Shown piece by piece: positions 1 through 8,762 of a DNA stretch of 64,000 nt. The notes below the pieces were generated by a model that was not told where the DNA came from, did no database searches, and worked only from the letters and a program-made list of their open reading frames with translations. Position numbers and translations under genes: made by a program. Positions within the stretch are counted from its first letter, which is position 1. Each line of letters opens with the position of its first letter. The DNA comes from Martinezella rhizogenes (lineage in GTDB: Bacteria > Pseudomonadota > Alphaproteobacteria > Rhizobiales > Rhizobiaceae). The DNA is taken from contig NZ_JUHG01000011.1 in the NCBI RefSeq assembly GCF_000799715.1, positions 1,550,001 through 1,614,000 of the forward strand, given 5' to 3'.

Positions 1-354
1 ATCGAAAGCGGGCGGCTGGCCGTCGAGCAGCTTTTCATGCGCGACACGCTGCCGACAGCCTTCATGTGCGTCAACGATCAGACCGCAATCGGGGTGATGA
101 TCGGGCTGAAGGCACGCGGCTATGATATCCCCGAGGATTTCTCGGTAACCGGCTTCGACGACGTGCCGCAGGCCGTGTTCATGTCGCCGTCGCTGACGAC
201 GATCCGGCAACCGCGCACCGCCATCGGCAAGCATGCGATGGCGCTCCTGCTCGAGCTCCTCTCGGACGGCCAGCCCCCCGAGGCGGAAATCCTGCTGCTG
301 CCCGACCTGGTAGTCCGCAACTCTGTCTCGGCACCCTCGCGTATGCGGCGATAG
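1..354 (+). CDS. LacI-family transcriptional regulator, C-terminal part (5' truncated by window)
   Basis: The open frame enters from the left edge and ends at 354; about 117 residues are visible. They match the C-terminal half of the LacI/GalR periplasmic-binding-like sensor domain. MCVNDQTAIGVMIGLKARGY is the usual 'FC.ND..A.G....L...G' helix, followed by IPEDFSVTGFDD and LTTIRQP, the two most conserved blocks of the family. The N-terminal helix-turn-helix lies outside the window, so ligand and target are unknown. A VOC-family gene follows after 12 bases in the same direction, suggesting cotranscription. The family assignment is secure; the specificity is not. Confidence 0.85.
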   Translation: MESGRLAVEQLFMRDTLPTAFMCVNDQTAIGVMIGLKARGYDIPEDFSVTGFDDVPQAVFMSPSLTTIRQPRTAIGKHAMALLLELLSDGQPPEAEILLLPDLVVRNSVSAPSRMRR

Positions 355-366
355 GGATCCATAGCG

Positions 367-723
367 ATGCCACTCGGTAGGATCACCCTTTACGTCCGCG
401 ATGTGGAAGCGACGATCGGCTTTTACGAGAAGCATTTTGGCTTCAAGCCACTCAGGCTCGAAGGCGATCGGATTGTCGAGTTGCTGTCGCAGGATGGCGG
501 CGCCAATTTGATGATCCATCCGGCGGGAAAGGCCCAGAAGATGGGCCAGGTGCTGGTGAAACTGGGCTTCGACGTGGAAGATGTCGAAGCATTCCGCGCC
601 AAATGCGCTGCCGAAGGACTTGAATTCGGACGCTTGCATCAGGCAGACGGCTATGTGTTCGCCAATGCCAAGGACCCCTCCGGAAACCCCATAGCGATTT
701 CCAGCCGCGCATTCAGGCGGTAG
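367..723 (+). CDS. VOC-family (glyoxalase/dioxygenase fold) protein
   Basis: 118 residues with one vicinal-oxygen-chelate unit pair: LGRITLYVRDVEATIGFYEKHFGF at the start and YVFANAKDPSGNPIAISS near the end. The length suits a small single-domain VOC protein such as glyoxalase-like or antibiotic-resistance-like members, which use a metal or bind a ligand in a dimer cleft. The usual metal ligands cannot be assigned with confidence from sequence alone, so no substrate is proposed. It starts 12 bases after the preceding LacI-type gene. It converges on xylA, whose stop lies 43 bases downstream on the other strand. Confidence 0.75.
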   Translation: MPLGRITLYVRDVEATIGFYEKHFGFKPLRLEGDRIVELLSQDGGANLMIHPAGKAQKMGQVLVKLGFDVEDVEAFRAKCAAEGLEFGRLHQADGYVFANAKDPSGNPIAISSRAFRR

Positions 724-766
724 CTCGGGAGGCGATGAGCACCGCCTCCCGGATATCATCGATCCA

Positions 767-2077
767 TCAAACGTAACGGTTGACGATATTTTCCAGCAGT
801 TCCTGCTTGCCGGACTTCGGCTGCGGGTTGATGTTCTTGGCCTCGACCCATTCTGCGATCTGGTCGAGCGAGTATTCGCCGCGGAGCAGCTTCTGGCTTT
901 CAGCCGAATCCCAACCGGCGTAACGATCGGCGAGCGGCTGCGACAGGGCCTTGTCCTCGATCATCTTAGCGGCTGCCTTCAGACCACGGGCGCAGCAATC
1001 CATGCCACCGATATGGCCGATCAGCAGGTCTGCCGGATCGAGCGACTGACGGCGCAGCTTGGAATCGAAGTTGGTGCCGCCGCTCGTGAAGCCGCCGCCC
1101 GCCAGAACCTGGTAATAGGCAAGCGACATTTCCGGAACATTGTTCGGGAACTGGTCGGTATCCCAGCCAGACTGGTAGTCGTTGCGGTTCATGTCGATCG
1201 AGCCGAAGATACCGAGCGCGTTGGCAAGCGCCAGTTCGTGCTCGAAGGAATGGCCGGCGAGGATCGCGTGGCCTTGCTCGATGTTCAGCTTCACTTCGTT
1301 TTCGAGGCCGTTCTTCTTCAGGAAGCCATAGACGGTCGCGACATCGTAGTCATACTGATGCTTGGTCGGCTCCTGCGGCTTCGGCTCGATCAGGATCGCG
1401 CCCTTGAAGCCGATCTTGTGCTTGTACTCGACCACCAGGTTGAGGAAGCGGCCCATCTGGTCCAGTTCGCGCTTCAGGTCGGTGTTGAGCAGGGTTTCAT
1501 AGCCTTCGCGGCCACCCCAGAGCACATAGTTTTCGCCGCCGAGCTTATGCGTCGCGTCCATGCAGGTCTTCACGGTCGCTGCCGAGAAAGCGAAGACATC
1601 CGGATCCGGATTGGTCGCGGCACCTGACATGAAGCGGCGGTTGGAGAACAGGTTCGCGGTGCCCCACAAAAGCTTGACGCCGGTGTCGGCCTGCTTCTGC
1701 GCGAAATAGTCGACGATCTCGTTGAGGTTCTTGGTGTTCTCGGCGAAATTCTTGCCTTCCGGACGCACATCGGCGTCGTGGAAGCAGTAGTAGGGCGAAC
1801 CGAGCAGGGTGAAGAATTCGAAGGCGACGTCGGCCTTCAGCTTGGCGGCTGCCATCGTATCTTCAAACCAGGGACGCAGGAAGGTCTGGCCGCCAAAGGG
1901 GTCGCCGCCCGGCCAGGTGAAGGTGTGCCAGTAGGCAACGGCAAACCGCAGATGGTCTTCCATGCGCTTGCCGAGGACCACTTCGTCCTTGTTGTAATGG
2001 CGGAAGGCCAGCGGATTGGTGCTGTCGGGGCCTTCGTATTTAACCTTGGCGATATCGCCGAAAAATCCGGTATTCAT
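767..2077 (-). CDS. xylA: Xylose isomerase
   Basis: 436 residues, the length of the long (class II) xylose isomerases; catalyses D-xylose to D-xylulose in the cytoplasm using two divalent metals. Recognisable blocks are [13 protein letters not shown] (catalytic His100 and Asp103), [12 protein letters not shown] near residue 185 and the metal-binding stretch [20 protein letters not shown]. The ATG is preceded by a GAGGAG ribosome-binding site. It is the last gene of a minus-strand lacI-xylB-xylA unit. A 242-base spacer carrying palindromic repeats separates it from xylB, so its expression may differ from that of xylB or depend on a second promoter. Confidence 0.97.
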   Translation of the reverse strand: MNTGFFGDIAKVKYEGPDSTNPLAFRHYNKDEVVLGKRMEDHLRFAVAYWHTFTWPGGDPFGGQTFLRPWFEDTMAAAKLKADVAFEFFTLLGSPYYCFHDADVRPEGKNFAENTKNLNEIVDYFAQKQADTGVKLLWGTANLFSNRRFMSGAATNPDPDVFAFSAATVKTCMDATHKLGGENYVLWGGREGYETLLNTDLKRELDQMGRFLNLVVEYKHKIGFKGAILIEPKPQEPTKHQYDYDVATVYGFLKKNGLENEVKLNIEQGHAILAGHSFEHELALANALGIFGSIDMNRNDYQSGWDTDQFPNNVPEMSLAYYQVLAGGGFTSGGTNFDSKLRRQSLDPADLLIGHIGGMDCCARGLKAAAKMIEDKALSQPLADRYAGWDSAESQKLLRGEYSLDQIAEWVEAKNINPQPKSGKQELLENIVNRYV

Positions 2078-2130
2078 GTCCTGTCTCCTCAGGGTTTTAG
2101 TATTCGATATTGTTGTTCGTGCCGTGTAGC

Positions 2131-2308
2131 CTTGCCCCTCACCCTAGCCCTCCCCCTGCAAGCGGGGAGAGGGGACGACCTCTGTACCCTCGCCTAAACC
2201 AGTGATGAGAGGGACGATGATGGTGCGTCTATCCCCTTCTCCCCGTCAAAACGGGGAGAAGGTGCCCGCCCCTTCGACAAGCTCAGGAGGGCGGATGAGG
2301 GGCTTTAG
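2131..2308. repeat. Rhizobial palindromic intergenic repeat cluster
   Basis: The xylB-xylA spacer is filled with short inverted sequences. The clearest is at 2235-2262, with 12-base perfect arms CCTTCTCCCCGT and ACGGGGAGAAGG around a 4-base loop. A weaker CCCTCCCC/GGGGAGAGGG palindrome lies at about 2148-2176, and a CCCCTCACCC/GGATGAGGGG-type motif brackets the block. This looks like the mosaic palindromic elements common in rhizobial spacers. As RNA the 2235-2262 hairpin would be very stable and could attenuate or protect the xylB-xylA transcript; that role is inference. Confidence 0.7.
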
Positions 2309-2319
2309 GCCACGGTATT

Positions 2320-3777
2320 TCAATGCGCGCTTAGCGGCTTGATCGCCGGGTAGAGCGCGCGGTAACGCTTGTAAGCATCCTCATAGGCACCCGTCAGTGC
2401 CGTAACCGGCTCGATCGTGCCGGCCGTTTCCGGAGCCGAGCACACGGCGACCGGATCGGCACCGGTTGCGGCGATCAGGCCGAGACGGGCAGCGCCGAAG
2501 GCCGCGCCGAAATCGCCGTCGGCCGGCAGGTCGACGGGAACGCCGAGTGCCGTTGCGATCGAGGCCAACCAGTAGCGAGACCGCGAACCGCCGCCGATGG
2601 CGGTGACGCGGGCAATGTCGGTGCCGGCCGAGCGCAATGCTTCGAGATTGTCCCGGATGGCGAAGCTGACGCCTTCAAGCACCGCCTGCGTCAGCACGGC
2701 GCGGCCACTCTCATGGCCAAGGCCGATGAAGGCGCCGCGAATGGTGGCATCATTGTGCGGCGTGCGTTCGCCGGAAAGATAGGGAAGGAAGGTGACGCTC
2801 GACGGCGCCTTCAGCGTGTCTCCGAGTTCGCCGGTGAGGTCTGCGGCGGATTTGCCGGTGACGGTCGAATGCCAGTTCAGCGCGTCGGTCGCCGATAGGA
2901 TGACGCCCATCTGGTGCCAGGTGTTCGGCAGCGCGTGGCAGAAGGCATGCACGGCACTTTCCGGCTTCGGCAGGTAGGAGCCATTGGCGGCAAAAAGCAC
3001 ACCCGAGGTCCCGAGCGAGACGAAGGCGGCGCCATGACTGACCGTGCCCATGCCGCAGGCGGAAGCGGCGTTGTCCCCTGCCCCGCCAGCCACGACGACG
3101 TCGCCGGCAATCCCCCACTTCGAGGCCAGTTCGCCACGCAGCTTGCCGGCGGCGTCCGTGCCCTCGACCAGGGTCGGCATTTGCTTTTCATCGAGATCGG
3201 TCGCGGCCAGCAGCTCGGACGACCATTTGCGCTTGCCGGTATCGAGCCAGGAGGTGCCGGCGGAATCCGACATTTCCGAGATATGTTCGCCCGTCAGCCA
3301 AAGGCGCAGATAATCCTTCGGCAGCAGCACCCAACGCACTTTGGCGAAGACATCAGGCTCATGCTTGGCGACCCAGGCAAGCTTCGGCGCAGTGAAGCCG
3401 GGGAAGACGATATTGCCGGTCAACGCCCGGAACCGCGGATCGGCGTCAAGCGCTGCGGCTTCATGATAGCTGCGCGTATCGTTCCAGAGGATGCAGGGGC
3501 GCAGCACCTTGTCGTCGGCGTCGAGCAGCGTCGCGCCATGCATCTGACCGGAAAGCCCGATACCGCGCACGGCCGCCAGCTCCTTCGGATGCGCCGCCCT
3601 CAGACCGGCGATCGCCTCTTCCGTGGCGCGGATCCAGTGCGACGGCTCCTGTTCCGACCAGCCGGGATGCGGACGCGACACGTCGAGCCCGCCATTGGCC
3701 GAGCCGATAATCTTCTGGTCACCGTCGATCAGCATCGCCTTGACGCCGGACGTTCCGAGATCGAGACCCAAATACAT
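2320..3777 (-). CDS. xylB: Xylulokinase (FGGY kinase)
   Basis: 485 residues, normal for bacterial xylulokinase, which phosphorylates D-xylulose to D-xylulose 5-phosphate for the pentose phosphate pathway. The N-terminal phosphate loop is YLGLDLGTSGVKAMLIDGD, and SGQMHGATLLD is the family substrate loop. Further along are ILWNDTRS, FLPYLSGERTPHND and the C-terminal AIGGGSRSRYW nucleotide-binding block. It follows the LacI-type gene after 27 bases and precedes xylA on the same strand, which makes a xylose operon the natural reading. Confidence 0.96.
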   Translation of the reverse strand: MYLGLDLGTSGVKAMLIDGDQKIIGSANGGLDVSRPHPGWSEQEPSHWIRATEEAIAGLRAAHPKELAAVRGIGLSGQMHGATLLDADDKVLRPCILWNDTRSYHEAAALDADPRFRALTGNIVFPGFTAPKLAWVAKHEPDVFAKVRWVLLPKDYLRLWLTGEHISEMSDSAGTSWLDTGKRKWSSELLAATDLDEKQMPTLVEGTDAAGKLRGELASKWGIAGDVVVAGGAGDNAASACGMGTVSHGAAFVSLGTSGVLFAANGSYLPKPESAVHAFCHALPNTWHQMGVILSATDALNWHSTVTGKSAADLTGELGDTLKAPSSVTFLPYLSGERTPHNDATIRGAFIGLGHESGRAVLTQAVLEGVSFAIRDNLEALRSAGTDIARVTAIGGGSRSRYWLASIATALGVPVDLPADGDFGAAFGAARLGLIAATGADPVAVCSAPETAGTIEPVTALTGAYEDAYKRYRALYPAIKPLSAH

Positions 3778-3804
3778 TAGATAATACTCCCTAGAGTCCG
3801 CCGT

Positions 3805-4830
3805 TCACGGCAGATTGTCTTTCACGAAAATGTCGAGACGAATGCGTTCCTGGCCGGCGATGAAACCCTGGCCGTCCGCCGTTGCCTTCAGGACGCGGAT
3901 GGCGCTGCGCACCTCATGGCCGGCATCCTGGTTGAGCACGGCATCGATCGTGCCGTCCTGCAGCGCAGCGCGCGTATGTTCGGTGAGTTCATGCGCCACC
4001 ACCGTCAGGCCGCGCCCCTGCCCGGCCGCCTTCAGTGCTCTGATCAGGCCTCGATTACCGGCGCCGAGACTATAGACGCCGATAATGTCATTGCTGCCGG
4101 TAAGCGCCTTGGAGATGAGCCTGCTGGTAATTTCCGGATCGTCGCGGCCCTCGAGCACCGGCAGCAGCCGCAATTGCGGAAACTCTGCCGCCATGACGGC
4201 GGCAAATCCTTCAAGGCGCTCGCGATGGTCGCGAACTAGCATGGAGCCGGCAAGAATCGTGATATCGCCCTTGCGGCCACCAAGAAACCGGCCAAGCAGC
4301 CGCGCCGCCGTCCGTCCCGCGGCAATATTGTCAACGCCGGCATAGTGATGCCGCGCGGAACCGGTGAGATCAGAAACGAGAGTGACGACGGGAGTGCGCG
4401 CATCCACCAGCCGGTCGACGGCGGCGCGCACCTCCGGAGCATCGGTCGCCACCAGCGCCACGCCGGCGATATCCTGTCCTCGCAAAGTATCGAGTGCGGC
4501 CACCAGCGCTGGCGGATCGAAGGCAGGCACCTCGACGATGCGGATTTCGGTGCGCTCGAGGGACGAGCGTGTCATCGCCTGGCGCACCTCGGCATAAAGC
4601 CCGTGCATGAAGGAATTGTCGCCGGTCGGCAGGATGAAGACCAGCGGATAGACGCGACCCTTGGCAAGATTGGCCGCCGCCACGTCGCGCACATAGCCGA
4701 TGTCGCGGATGGCCGCTTCCACCTTCTCGCGCGTGACGATGCGCACGCCCGGACGCTGGTTCAACACCCGGTCCACGGTCGCAAGACTAACGCCCGCGGC
4801 TGCAGCGATATCGTATACGGTGGGTCTCAT
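3805..4830 (-). CDS. LacI-family regulator of the xylose operon (XylR-like)
   Basis: 341 residues. The N-terminal helix-turn-helix is TVYDIAAAAGVSLATVDRVLN (about residues 3-23). It is followed by a periplasmic-binding-type sensor domain with LRGQDIAGVALVATD, HHYAGVDNIAAGRTAARLLG and VNQDAGHEVRSAI. The sensor is of the Peripla_BP/ribose-binding type often found in regulators of imported pentoses. It is the first gene of the lacI-xylB-xylA unit, 27 bases before xylB. A 26-base palindrome lies 30 bases upstream of the start and suggests autoregulation together with the kinase and isomerase. The ligand is probably D-xylose; this is inferred from context. Confidence 0.88.
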   Translation of the reverse strand: MRPTVYDIAAAAGVSLATVDRVLNQRPGVRIVTREKVEAAIRDIGYVRDVAAANLAKGRVYPLVFILPTGDNSFMHGLYAEVRQAMTRSSLERTEIRIVEVPAFDPPALVAALDTLRGQDIAGVALVATDAPEVRAAVDRLVDARTPVVTLVSDLTGSARHHYAGVDNIAAGRTAARLLGRFLGGRKGDITILAGSMLVRDHRERLEGFAAVMAAEFPQLRLLPVLEGRDDPEITSRLISKALTGSNDIIGVYSLGAGNRGLIRALKAAGQGRGLTVVAHELTEHTRAALQDGTIDAVLNQDAGHEVRSAIRVLKATADGQGFIAGQERIRLDIFVKDNLP

Positions 4831-4859
4831 CAGCGCCTCCTGACGAGATCCTTATCGCC

Positions 4860-4885
4860 ATTTCTGATGTACGTAAATCAGAAAT
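4860..4885. promoter_or_regulatory. Candidate operator upstream of the xylose LacI-type gene
   Basis: Perfect 9-base inverted repeat ATTTCTGAT and ATCAGAAAT separated by 8 bases, centred about 42 bases upstream of the regulator start. Its symmetry and place fit an autoregulatory LacI-type operator. It could also fold as a weak AT-rich hairpin followed by a T run on the plus strand, but no plus-strand gene ends nearby. Confidence 0.6.
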
Positions 4886-4923
4886 TTTTTCGCCTCGATA
4901 TTTTCCTGCCGGCTGCCACAACG

Positions 4924-4949
4924 AAAAAGGCTCCTCGATGTGAGGAGCC
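4924..4949 (-). terminator. Rho-independent terminator of emrAB
   Basis: On the minus strand, GGCTCCTC and GAGGAGCC form a perfect 8-base stem around a 5-base loop, followed by TTTTT. It lies 28 bases beyond the emrB stop codon, the expected place for the end of the minus-strand emrA-emrB transcript. Confidence 0.85.
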
Positions 4950-4976
4950 CATTCATTGCAAGAAGATAGGACGAGA

Positions 4977-6584
4977 TCAATGGCCTCCGCCGCCACCGCC
5001 ACCCGCCGTCTTCGGTTTGCTCAGCATCATCACGCCGAGGATCATCGCCAGAAACAGGACCGTCAGCATCAGGAAGATATCGCTGAAAGACATGATCATC
5101 GCCTGCTGCGTCGTCATGTTGACCATTTGCCTTAGCGCAGCCTGAGAACCATCCAGACCCGAGGCCGTGAAGCTGGTGGCCATGTTGTTCAACTGGTCGA
5201 CAGCAATCTGGTTACCCCAGTTGATATTGTCGCGCAGGTTGAAGTAGTGCAGATCCTGCCGGTTCGTCAGCAAGGTGTTGATGATGGCAAGACCGACCGC
5301 GCCGCCGAGGTTACGCGTCAGGTTGAACAGGCCGGATGCGCCGCGCATGCGGGCGGGCGGCATGGTTCCGAGCGCGATGTTGTTGATCGGCACCATGCAG
5401 AGCATCAGCCCGAAGCCACGCAGGATCTGCGGGATCAGCAGTTCGTAGAAATCCCAGTCCGTCGTCAGATGCATCATGATGTAGGTGCCGGCGGAGAAAC
5501 TGGTGAAGCCGATGATCATCAAGATGCGCAGATCAAGCTTGCCCGACAGGAAGCCGGCAAGCGGTGCCGTGAAGAACATCGTCAGGCCCGACACGAACAT
5601 CGTCTCGCCGATCTGCAGCGAGTCGTAGCCGCGAATACGGGCGAGATAGAGCGGGTAGATATAGGTCAGGCCGTAAAGACCGATGCCCATCACGAAAGAG
5701 AACACCGAACCGAAGGAGAAGTTCTTGTTGGCGAAAGCCTTGAGGTCCACCACTGGGAAGTCCACCGAGAAAGCACGGTAGAAGAAGACGATGGCGCCGA
5801 TGCCGGAGGCGATGGCGGCAATGGTGATGTAGCTGTCGTTGAACCAGTCGTTGGTGTTGCCCTCTTCCAGCACATATTCCAGCGCGCCGAGGAAGACGCC
5901 CATGGAGAACAGACCCCACCAGTCGAACTTCTTCATCAACGACAGCTCGGGCTTGTCGAAATCGATGTAGTTCCAGGTGACGATGGCAACGACGATGCCT
6001 GGCGGGATATTGACCAGGAACAGCCAGTGCCAGGAAAAGGCATTGGACAGATAGCCGCCGACGGTCGGGCCGATGGTCGGCGCCAGCGTGGCGATCAGGC
6101 CGATGATCGGCGAGACGATATTGCGCTTCGACGGCGGGAAGATGGTGAAGGCTGCCGCGAAGACCGATGGGATCATACCGCCGCCGATGAAGCCCTGGAT
6201 CGCGCGGTAGATGATCATCTGGTCGATATTGGTGGCGGTGGCCGCCAACGCGCTCGCCGCGGTGAAACCGGCGGCGGAAATCGCAAAGAGGTAACGCGTC
6301 GAGATGATGCGCGCCAGCGTCCCCGACAATGGGATCATGATGACTTCGGCAATCAGATAGGCGGTCTGTACCCAGCCGATTTCATCCGAGCCGGCGCTGA
6401 GGCCGGCCTGGATTTCGCTGAGCGAGGCCGAGACGATCTGAATGTCGAGGATCGACATGAACATGCCGAGCACCATCGCGAGGAAGGCGATGAGCTTTTT
6501 CGGGTCTATGCGGTCGTCCGCCGGAGAAATGGCGGGCGCCGGCGCCCGCGGAGGGGCGCCTGCGGTAGTGCTGGCCGACGACAT
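4977..6584 (-). CDS. emrB: DHA2-family MFS multidrug efflux permease (EmrB/RmrB type)
   Basis: 535 residues with about 14 hydrophobic segments, the DHA2/EmrB layout. FLAMVLGMFMSILDIQIVSASL is the first helix, with the motif-D acidic residue typical of drug/H+ antiporters. GWVQTAYLIAEVIMIPLSGTLA and RAIQGFIGGGMIPSVFAAAF are motif A/C regions. It should act as the inner-membrane pump of a tripartite system with the adaptor encoded 17 bases upstream and an outer-membrane channel encoded elsewhere. Rhizobium etli RmrAB and Sinorhizobium meliloti EmrAB have this arrangement with a divergent TetR regulator. The C terminus ends in a glycine run closed by histidine, probably a flexible cytosolic tail. 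Confidence 0.93.
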   Translation of the reverse strand: MSSASTTAGAPPRAPAPAISPADDRIDPKKLIAFLAMVLGMFMSILDIQIVSASLSEIQAGLSAGSDEIGWVQTAYLIAEVIMIPLSGTLARIISTRYLFAISAAGFTAASALAATATNIDQMIIYRAIQGFIGGGMIPSVFAAAFTIFPPSKRNIVSPIIGLIATLAPTIGPTVGGYLSNAFSWHWLFLVNIPPGIVVAIVTWNYIDFDKPELSLMKKFDWWGLFSMGVFLGALEYVLEEGNTNDWFNDSYITIAAIASGIGAIVFFYRAFSVDFPVVDLKAFANKNFSFGSVFSFVMGIGLYGLTYIYPLYLARIRGYDSLQIGETMFVSGLTMFFTAPLAGFLSGKLDLRILMIIGFTSFSAGTYIMMHLTTDWDFYELLIPQILRGFGLMLCMVPINNIALGTMPPARMRGASGLFNLTRNLGGAVGLAIINTLLTNRQDLHYFNLRDNINWGNQIAVDQLNNMATSFTASGLDGSQAALRQMVNMTTQQAMIMSFSDIFLMLTVLFLAMILGVMMLSKPKTAGGGGGGGH

Positions 6585-6601
6585 GATTGTCTCTCCCGAG
6601 C

Positions 6602-7813
6602 TTACTTGTCCGGCGCCGTGCGGGTGTCGACGTCTACGACGACACTCAGGCCGGCGCGCAGGCGACCGCTATCGAGCGCATCCTGCGGCAGAGCGATGCG
6701 AACCGGCACGCGCTGGATGATCTTGGTGAAATTGCCCGTCGCGTTTTCCGGCGGCAGTAGCGAGAAGACGGAGCCAGAAGCCGGCGAAATCGACTCGACG
6801 GTACCGACGATCGGATGATTGCTATAGGCGTCGACATGAACGTTGACCTTCGAGCCGGGAACCAGATGCTGGATCTGCGTTTCCTTGAAGTTGGCGTCGA
6901 TGTAGAGCTGGCGGGTCGGAACGATCGCCATCAACTTCTGGCCGGGAGAGACGAGATCGCCTTCCTGGACGGACCGGTTGCCGACGACGCCGTCATAAGG
7001 TGCCTTCAGCACGGTGAAGGAGAGATCACGGGCAGCCTTGTCGCGAGCGGCTTCAAGGCCCTTGATCGTGCTTTCCGCCTGCGTGCGCTGCGCCTGCAGC
7101 AGGTTGATATTGGCCTGGGCCGATGCGATGGCGGCGTCGCCGCCGACGAGATTGGCCTTGGCCTGGTCAAGCGCGATATTGGCGCTGTCGAGCGAGGCCG
7201 TGGTGCCGACCGACTTCGCCTGAAGTTCGGCAGCGCGGGTCTGGGTGATCTGCGCACCGCGTACCGTTGCCTGCAGAGCGACCTTCTGGGCCTGCGACTG
7301 GGCAAGGGTTGCCTGACCGGCGGCAATCTGCGCGTCGATCGTGTGCAGCGACAGCTGCTCGGTGACGAGCGAGGACTGCGCCTGTTCCAGCGCCAGCTTG
7401 TAGTCGCCGTCATCGAGGGTGGCGAGCACGTCGCCTGTCTTGACCAATTGGTTGGCGACGACATTCACCTTGGCGACATAGCCGGTAACCTTCGGCTGGA
7501 TGGTCGCGATGTCGCCTTCGATGTAGGCGTCGTCGGTGGAGACCATGAAGCGGCCAGTCGTCCACCAGTCATAACCGTACCAGCCGCCGCCAACGAGCGC
7601 CAGAACGACAACGATCGGCATAACCAGGCTGCGCCGCTTCTTCTCGGCGGGCGGTGGGGCCGCCTCGGCCGGAGATGCAGGCGCAGCCTGGGCGGGGGCT
7701 GGTTTGCCGCGCGTTTCCGCGGCGGGAGCTTCAGCGGTTACGCCGGCTTCCATTTCGGTATCAGCAGCATCGTCAACGATGCGCGCTACATTGTTACCAT
7801 GACTTGACGACAT
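6602..7813 (-). CDS. emrA: HlyD/EmrA-family membrane fusion protein (RmrA type)
   Basis: 403 residues. The first 70 are a cytosolic Ala/Pro-rich stretch, followed by one membrane helix (LVMPIVVVLALVGGGWYGYD) and the periplasmic adaptor. This comprises the lipoyl half-motif TIQPKVTGYVAKVNVVANQ, a long alpha-hairpin rich in Gln/Ala coiled-coil repeats (about 140-260), the second lipoyl half LKAPYDGVVGNRSVQEGD and a beta-barrel domain. It would link EmrB to an outer-membrane channel. It is the first gene of the pair and diverges from a TetR gene; the shared spacer carries two palindromes, which suggests repression by that protein. Confidence 0.93.
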   Translation of the reverse strand: MSSSHGNNVARIVDDAADTEMEAGVTAEAPAAETRGKPAPAQAAPASPAEAAPPPAEKKRRSLVMPIVVVLALVGGGWYGYDWWTTGRFMVSTDDAYIEGDIATIQPKVTGYVAKVNVVANQLVKTGDVLATLDDGDYKLALEQAQSSLVTEQLSLHTIDAQIAAGQATLAQSQAQKVALQATVRGAQITQTRAAELQAKSVGTTASLDSANIALDQAKANLVGGDAAIASAQANINLLQAQRTQAESTIKGLEAARDKAARDLSFTVLKAPYDGVVGNRSVQEGDLVSPGQKLMAIVPTRQLYIDANFKETQIQHLVPGSKVNVHVDAYSNHPIVGTVESISPASGSVFSLLPPENATGNFTKIIQRVPVRIALPQDALDSGRLRAGLSVVVDVDTRTAPDK

Positions 7814-7848
7814 TGCCCTACCACCGGAGAATCTGGGTAAAATAATCG

Positions 7849-7870
7849 AACTGAACGGTTCGGTTCAGTT
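7849..7870. promoter_or_regulatory. Candidate EmrR (TetR) operator 1
   Basis: Perfect 8-base inverted repeat AACTGAAC/GTTCAGTT with a 6-base spacer. A second smaller palindrome, CGAAC/GTTCG, overlaps it, so the site could hold two dimers. It lies 36 bases upstream of emrA in the emrA-emrR divergent spacer. TetR repressors of emrAB/rmrAB-type pumps are known to bind palindromes in this position. Confidence 0.65.
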
Positions 7871-7904
7871 GACATAGATCGTTTTCCACTCCATATCAAG
7901 TGGT

Positions 7905-7924
7905 ATCGAACCGCTCAGTTCGAT
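7905..7924. promoter_or_regulatory. Candidate EmrR (TetR) operator 2
   Basis: Perfect 7-base inverted repeat ATCGAAC/GTTCGAT with a 6-base spacer, 53 bases upstream of the TetR-type gene. It shares the TCGAAC...GTTCG half-site pattern with the palindrome at 7849-7870, which supports one protein recognising both and controlling both directions of transcription. Confidence 0.6.
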
Positions 7925-7977
7925 TTATTTGACGAATCTGATTAAGGTTCTCAAAAAATGATCGAGTGAAGGAGACC

Positions 7978-8658
7978 ATGAAGCACGAACCGCAAAATGT
8001 CGCCGTCTTGAACGCACCCGCATCCGGTGGACGATGGGCCGCTGGTGAGGATCCGGTCAAGCGCCAGCAGATTCTGGAAGGCGCCAAGCGTGTCTTCATG
8101 AAGATGGGGTTCGATGCCGCGAGCATGAACGACGTCACGCGCGAAGCGGGCGTCTCCAAGGGCACGCTTTACGTCTACTTTGCCAATAAGGAAGACCTGT
8201 TCTCCGCCATGATGGACAGCGAACGGGCGCATTTCGTTCAGATCCTCCGTACGACACTTGCCGACGACGCCGACATGGCAGCCAGCCTCTATGAATTCGG
8301 CATGGTCTTCGTGACCCACGTCACCTCCGAAAAGACCATTAGCGCCATGCGCACCCTCATCGGCGTGCGCGAACGCATGCCCTCCCTCTGTCGGCAATTT
8401 TTCACCGGTCCGGAAAATTTGCGTACCATATTGCGCGACTTCCTTGAACGTCAGGTTGCGGCGGGCCGGCTCCACATCGAAGATTTCGACTTGGCTGCGC
8501 GTCATTTCCTCGAAATGGCCAGCGGCAGCTATTTCAAGATAAGACTACTTGGCGAAATGGACGCCCCTCCCTCGAAAGAGGAAATTGACTATGTTGTGCG
8601 CGGTGCTATTCGCGTCTTCCTGGCTGGCTATGGTATCCATCAGAAAGATCAGACCTGA
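7978..8658 (+). CDS. emrR: TetR-family repressor of the EmrAB pump
   Basis: 226 residues from ATG 7978, chosen because AAGGAG lies just before it; a GTG four codons upstream has no such site. The TetR_N helix-turn-helix is at about residues 28-75, with ASMNDVTREAGVSKGTLYVYFANKEDLF as its conserved core (two overlapping shorter blocks). The C-terminal ligand domain resembles the AefR/RmrR group (TetR_C_33-like). It is divergent from emrA with two palindromes between, so repression of emrAB and of itself, relieved by toxic or plant-derived compounds, is the likely role by analogy with S. meliloti EmrR. Confidence 0.9.
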   Translation: MKHEPQNVAVLNAPASGGRWAAGEDPVKRQQILEGAKRVFMKMGFDAASMNDVTREAGVSKGTLYVYFANKEDLFSAMMDSERAHFVQILRTTLADDADMAASLYEFGMVFVTHVTSEKTISAMRTLIGVRERMPSLCRQFFTGPENLRTILRDFLERQVAAGRLHIEDFDLAARHFLEMASGSYFKIRLLGEMDAPPSKEEIDYVVRGAIRVFLAGYGIHQKDQT

Positions 8659-8762
8659 CCGCCCTCCGATAGCCAGCGGATATCGGCTCCAATCCCGCAA
8701 TCGCGATCAAACCCCACTGCCGGTCAGCGCCTAACAATGGGCCGGCAACCAGGGAGATAAAC

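Noticed and set aside
1013..1627. Long open frame antisense to xylA (204 codons)
   Set aside because: Codon-position shadow of xylA on the opposite strand; no family motif and no ribosome-binding site.
5247..6818. 523-codon plus-strand frame over emrB and emrA
   Set aside because: Antisense shadow rich in Arg/Asp/His with no recognisable domain; emrB and emrA on the minus strand show full family motifs.
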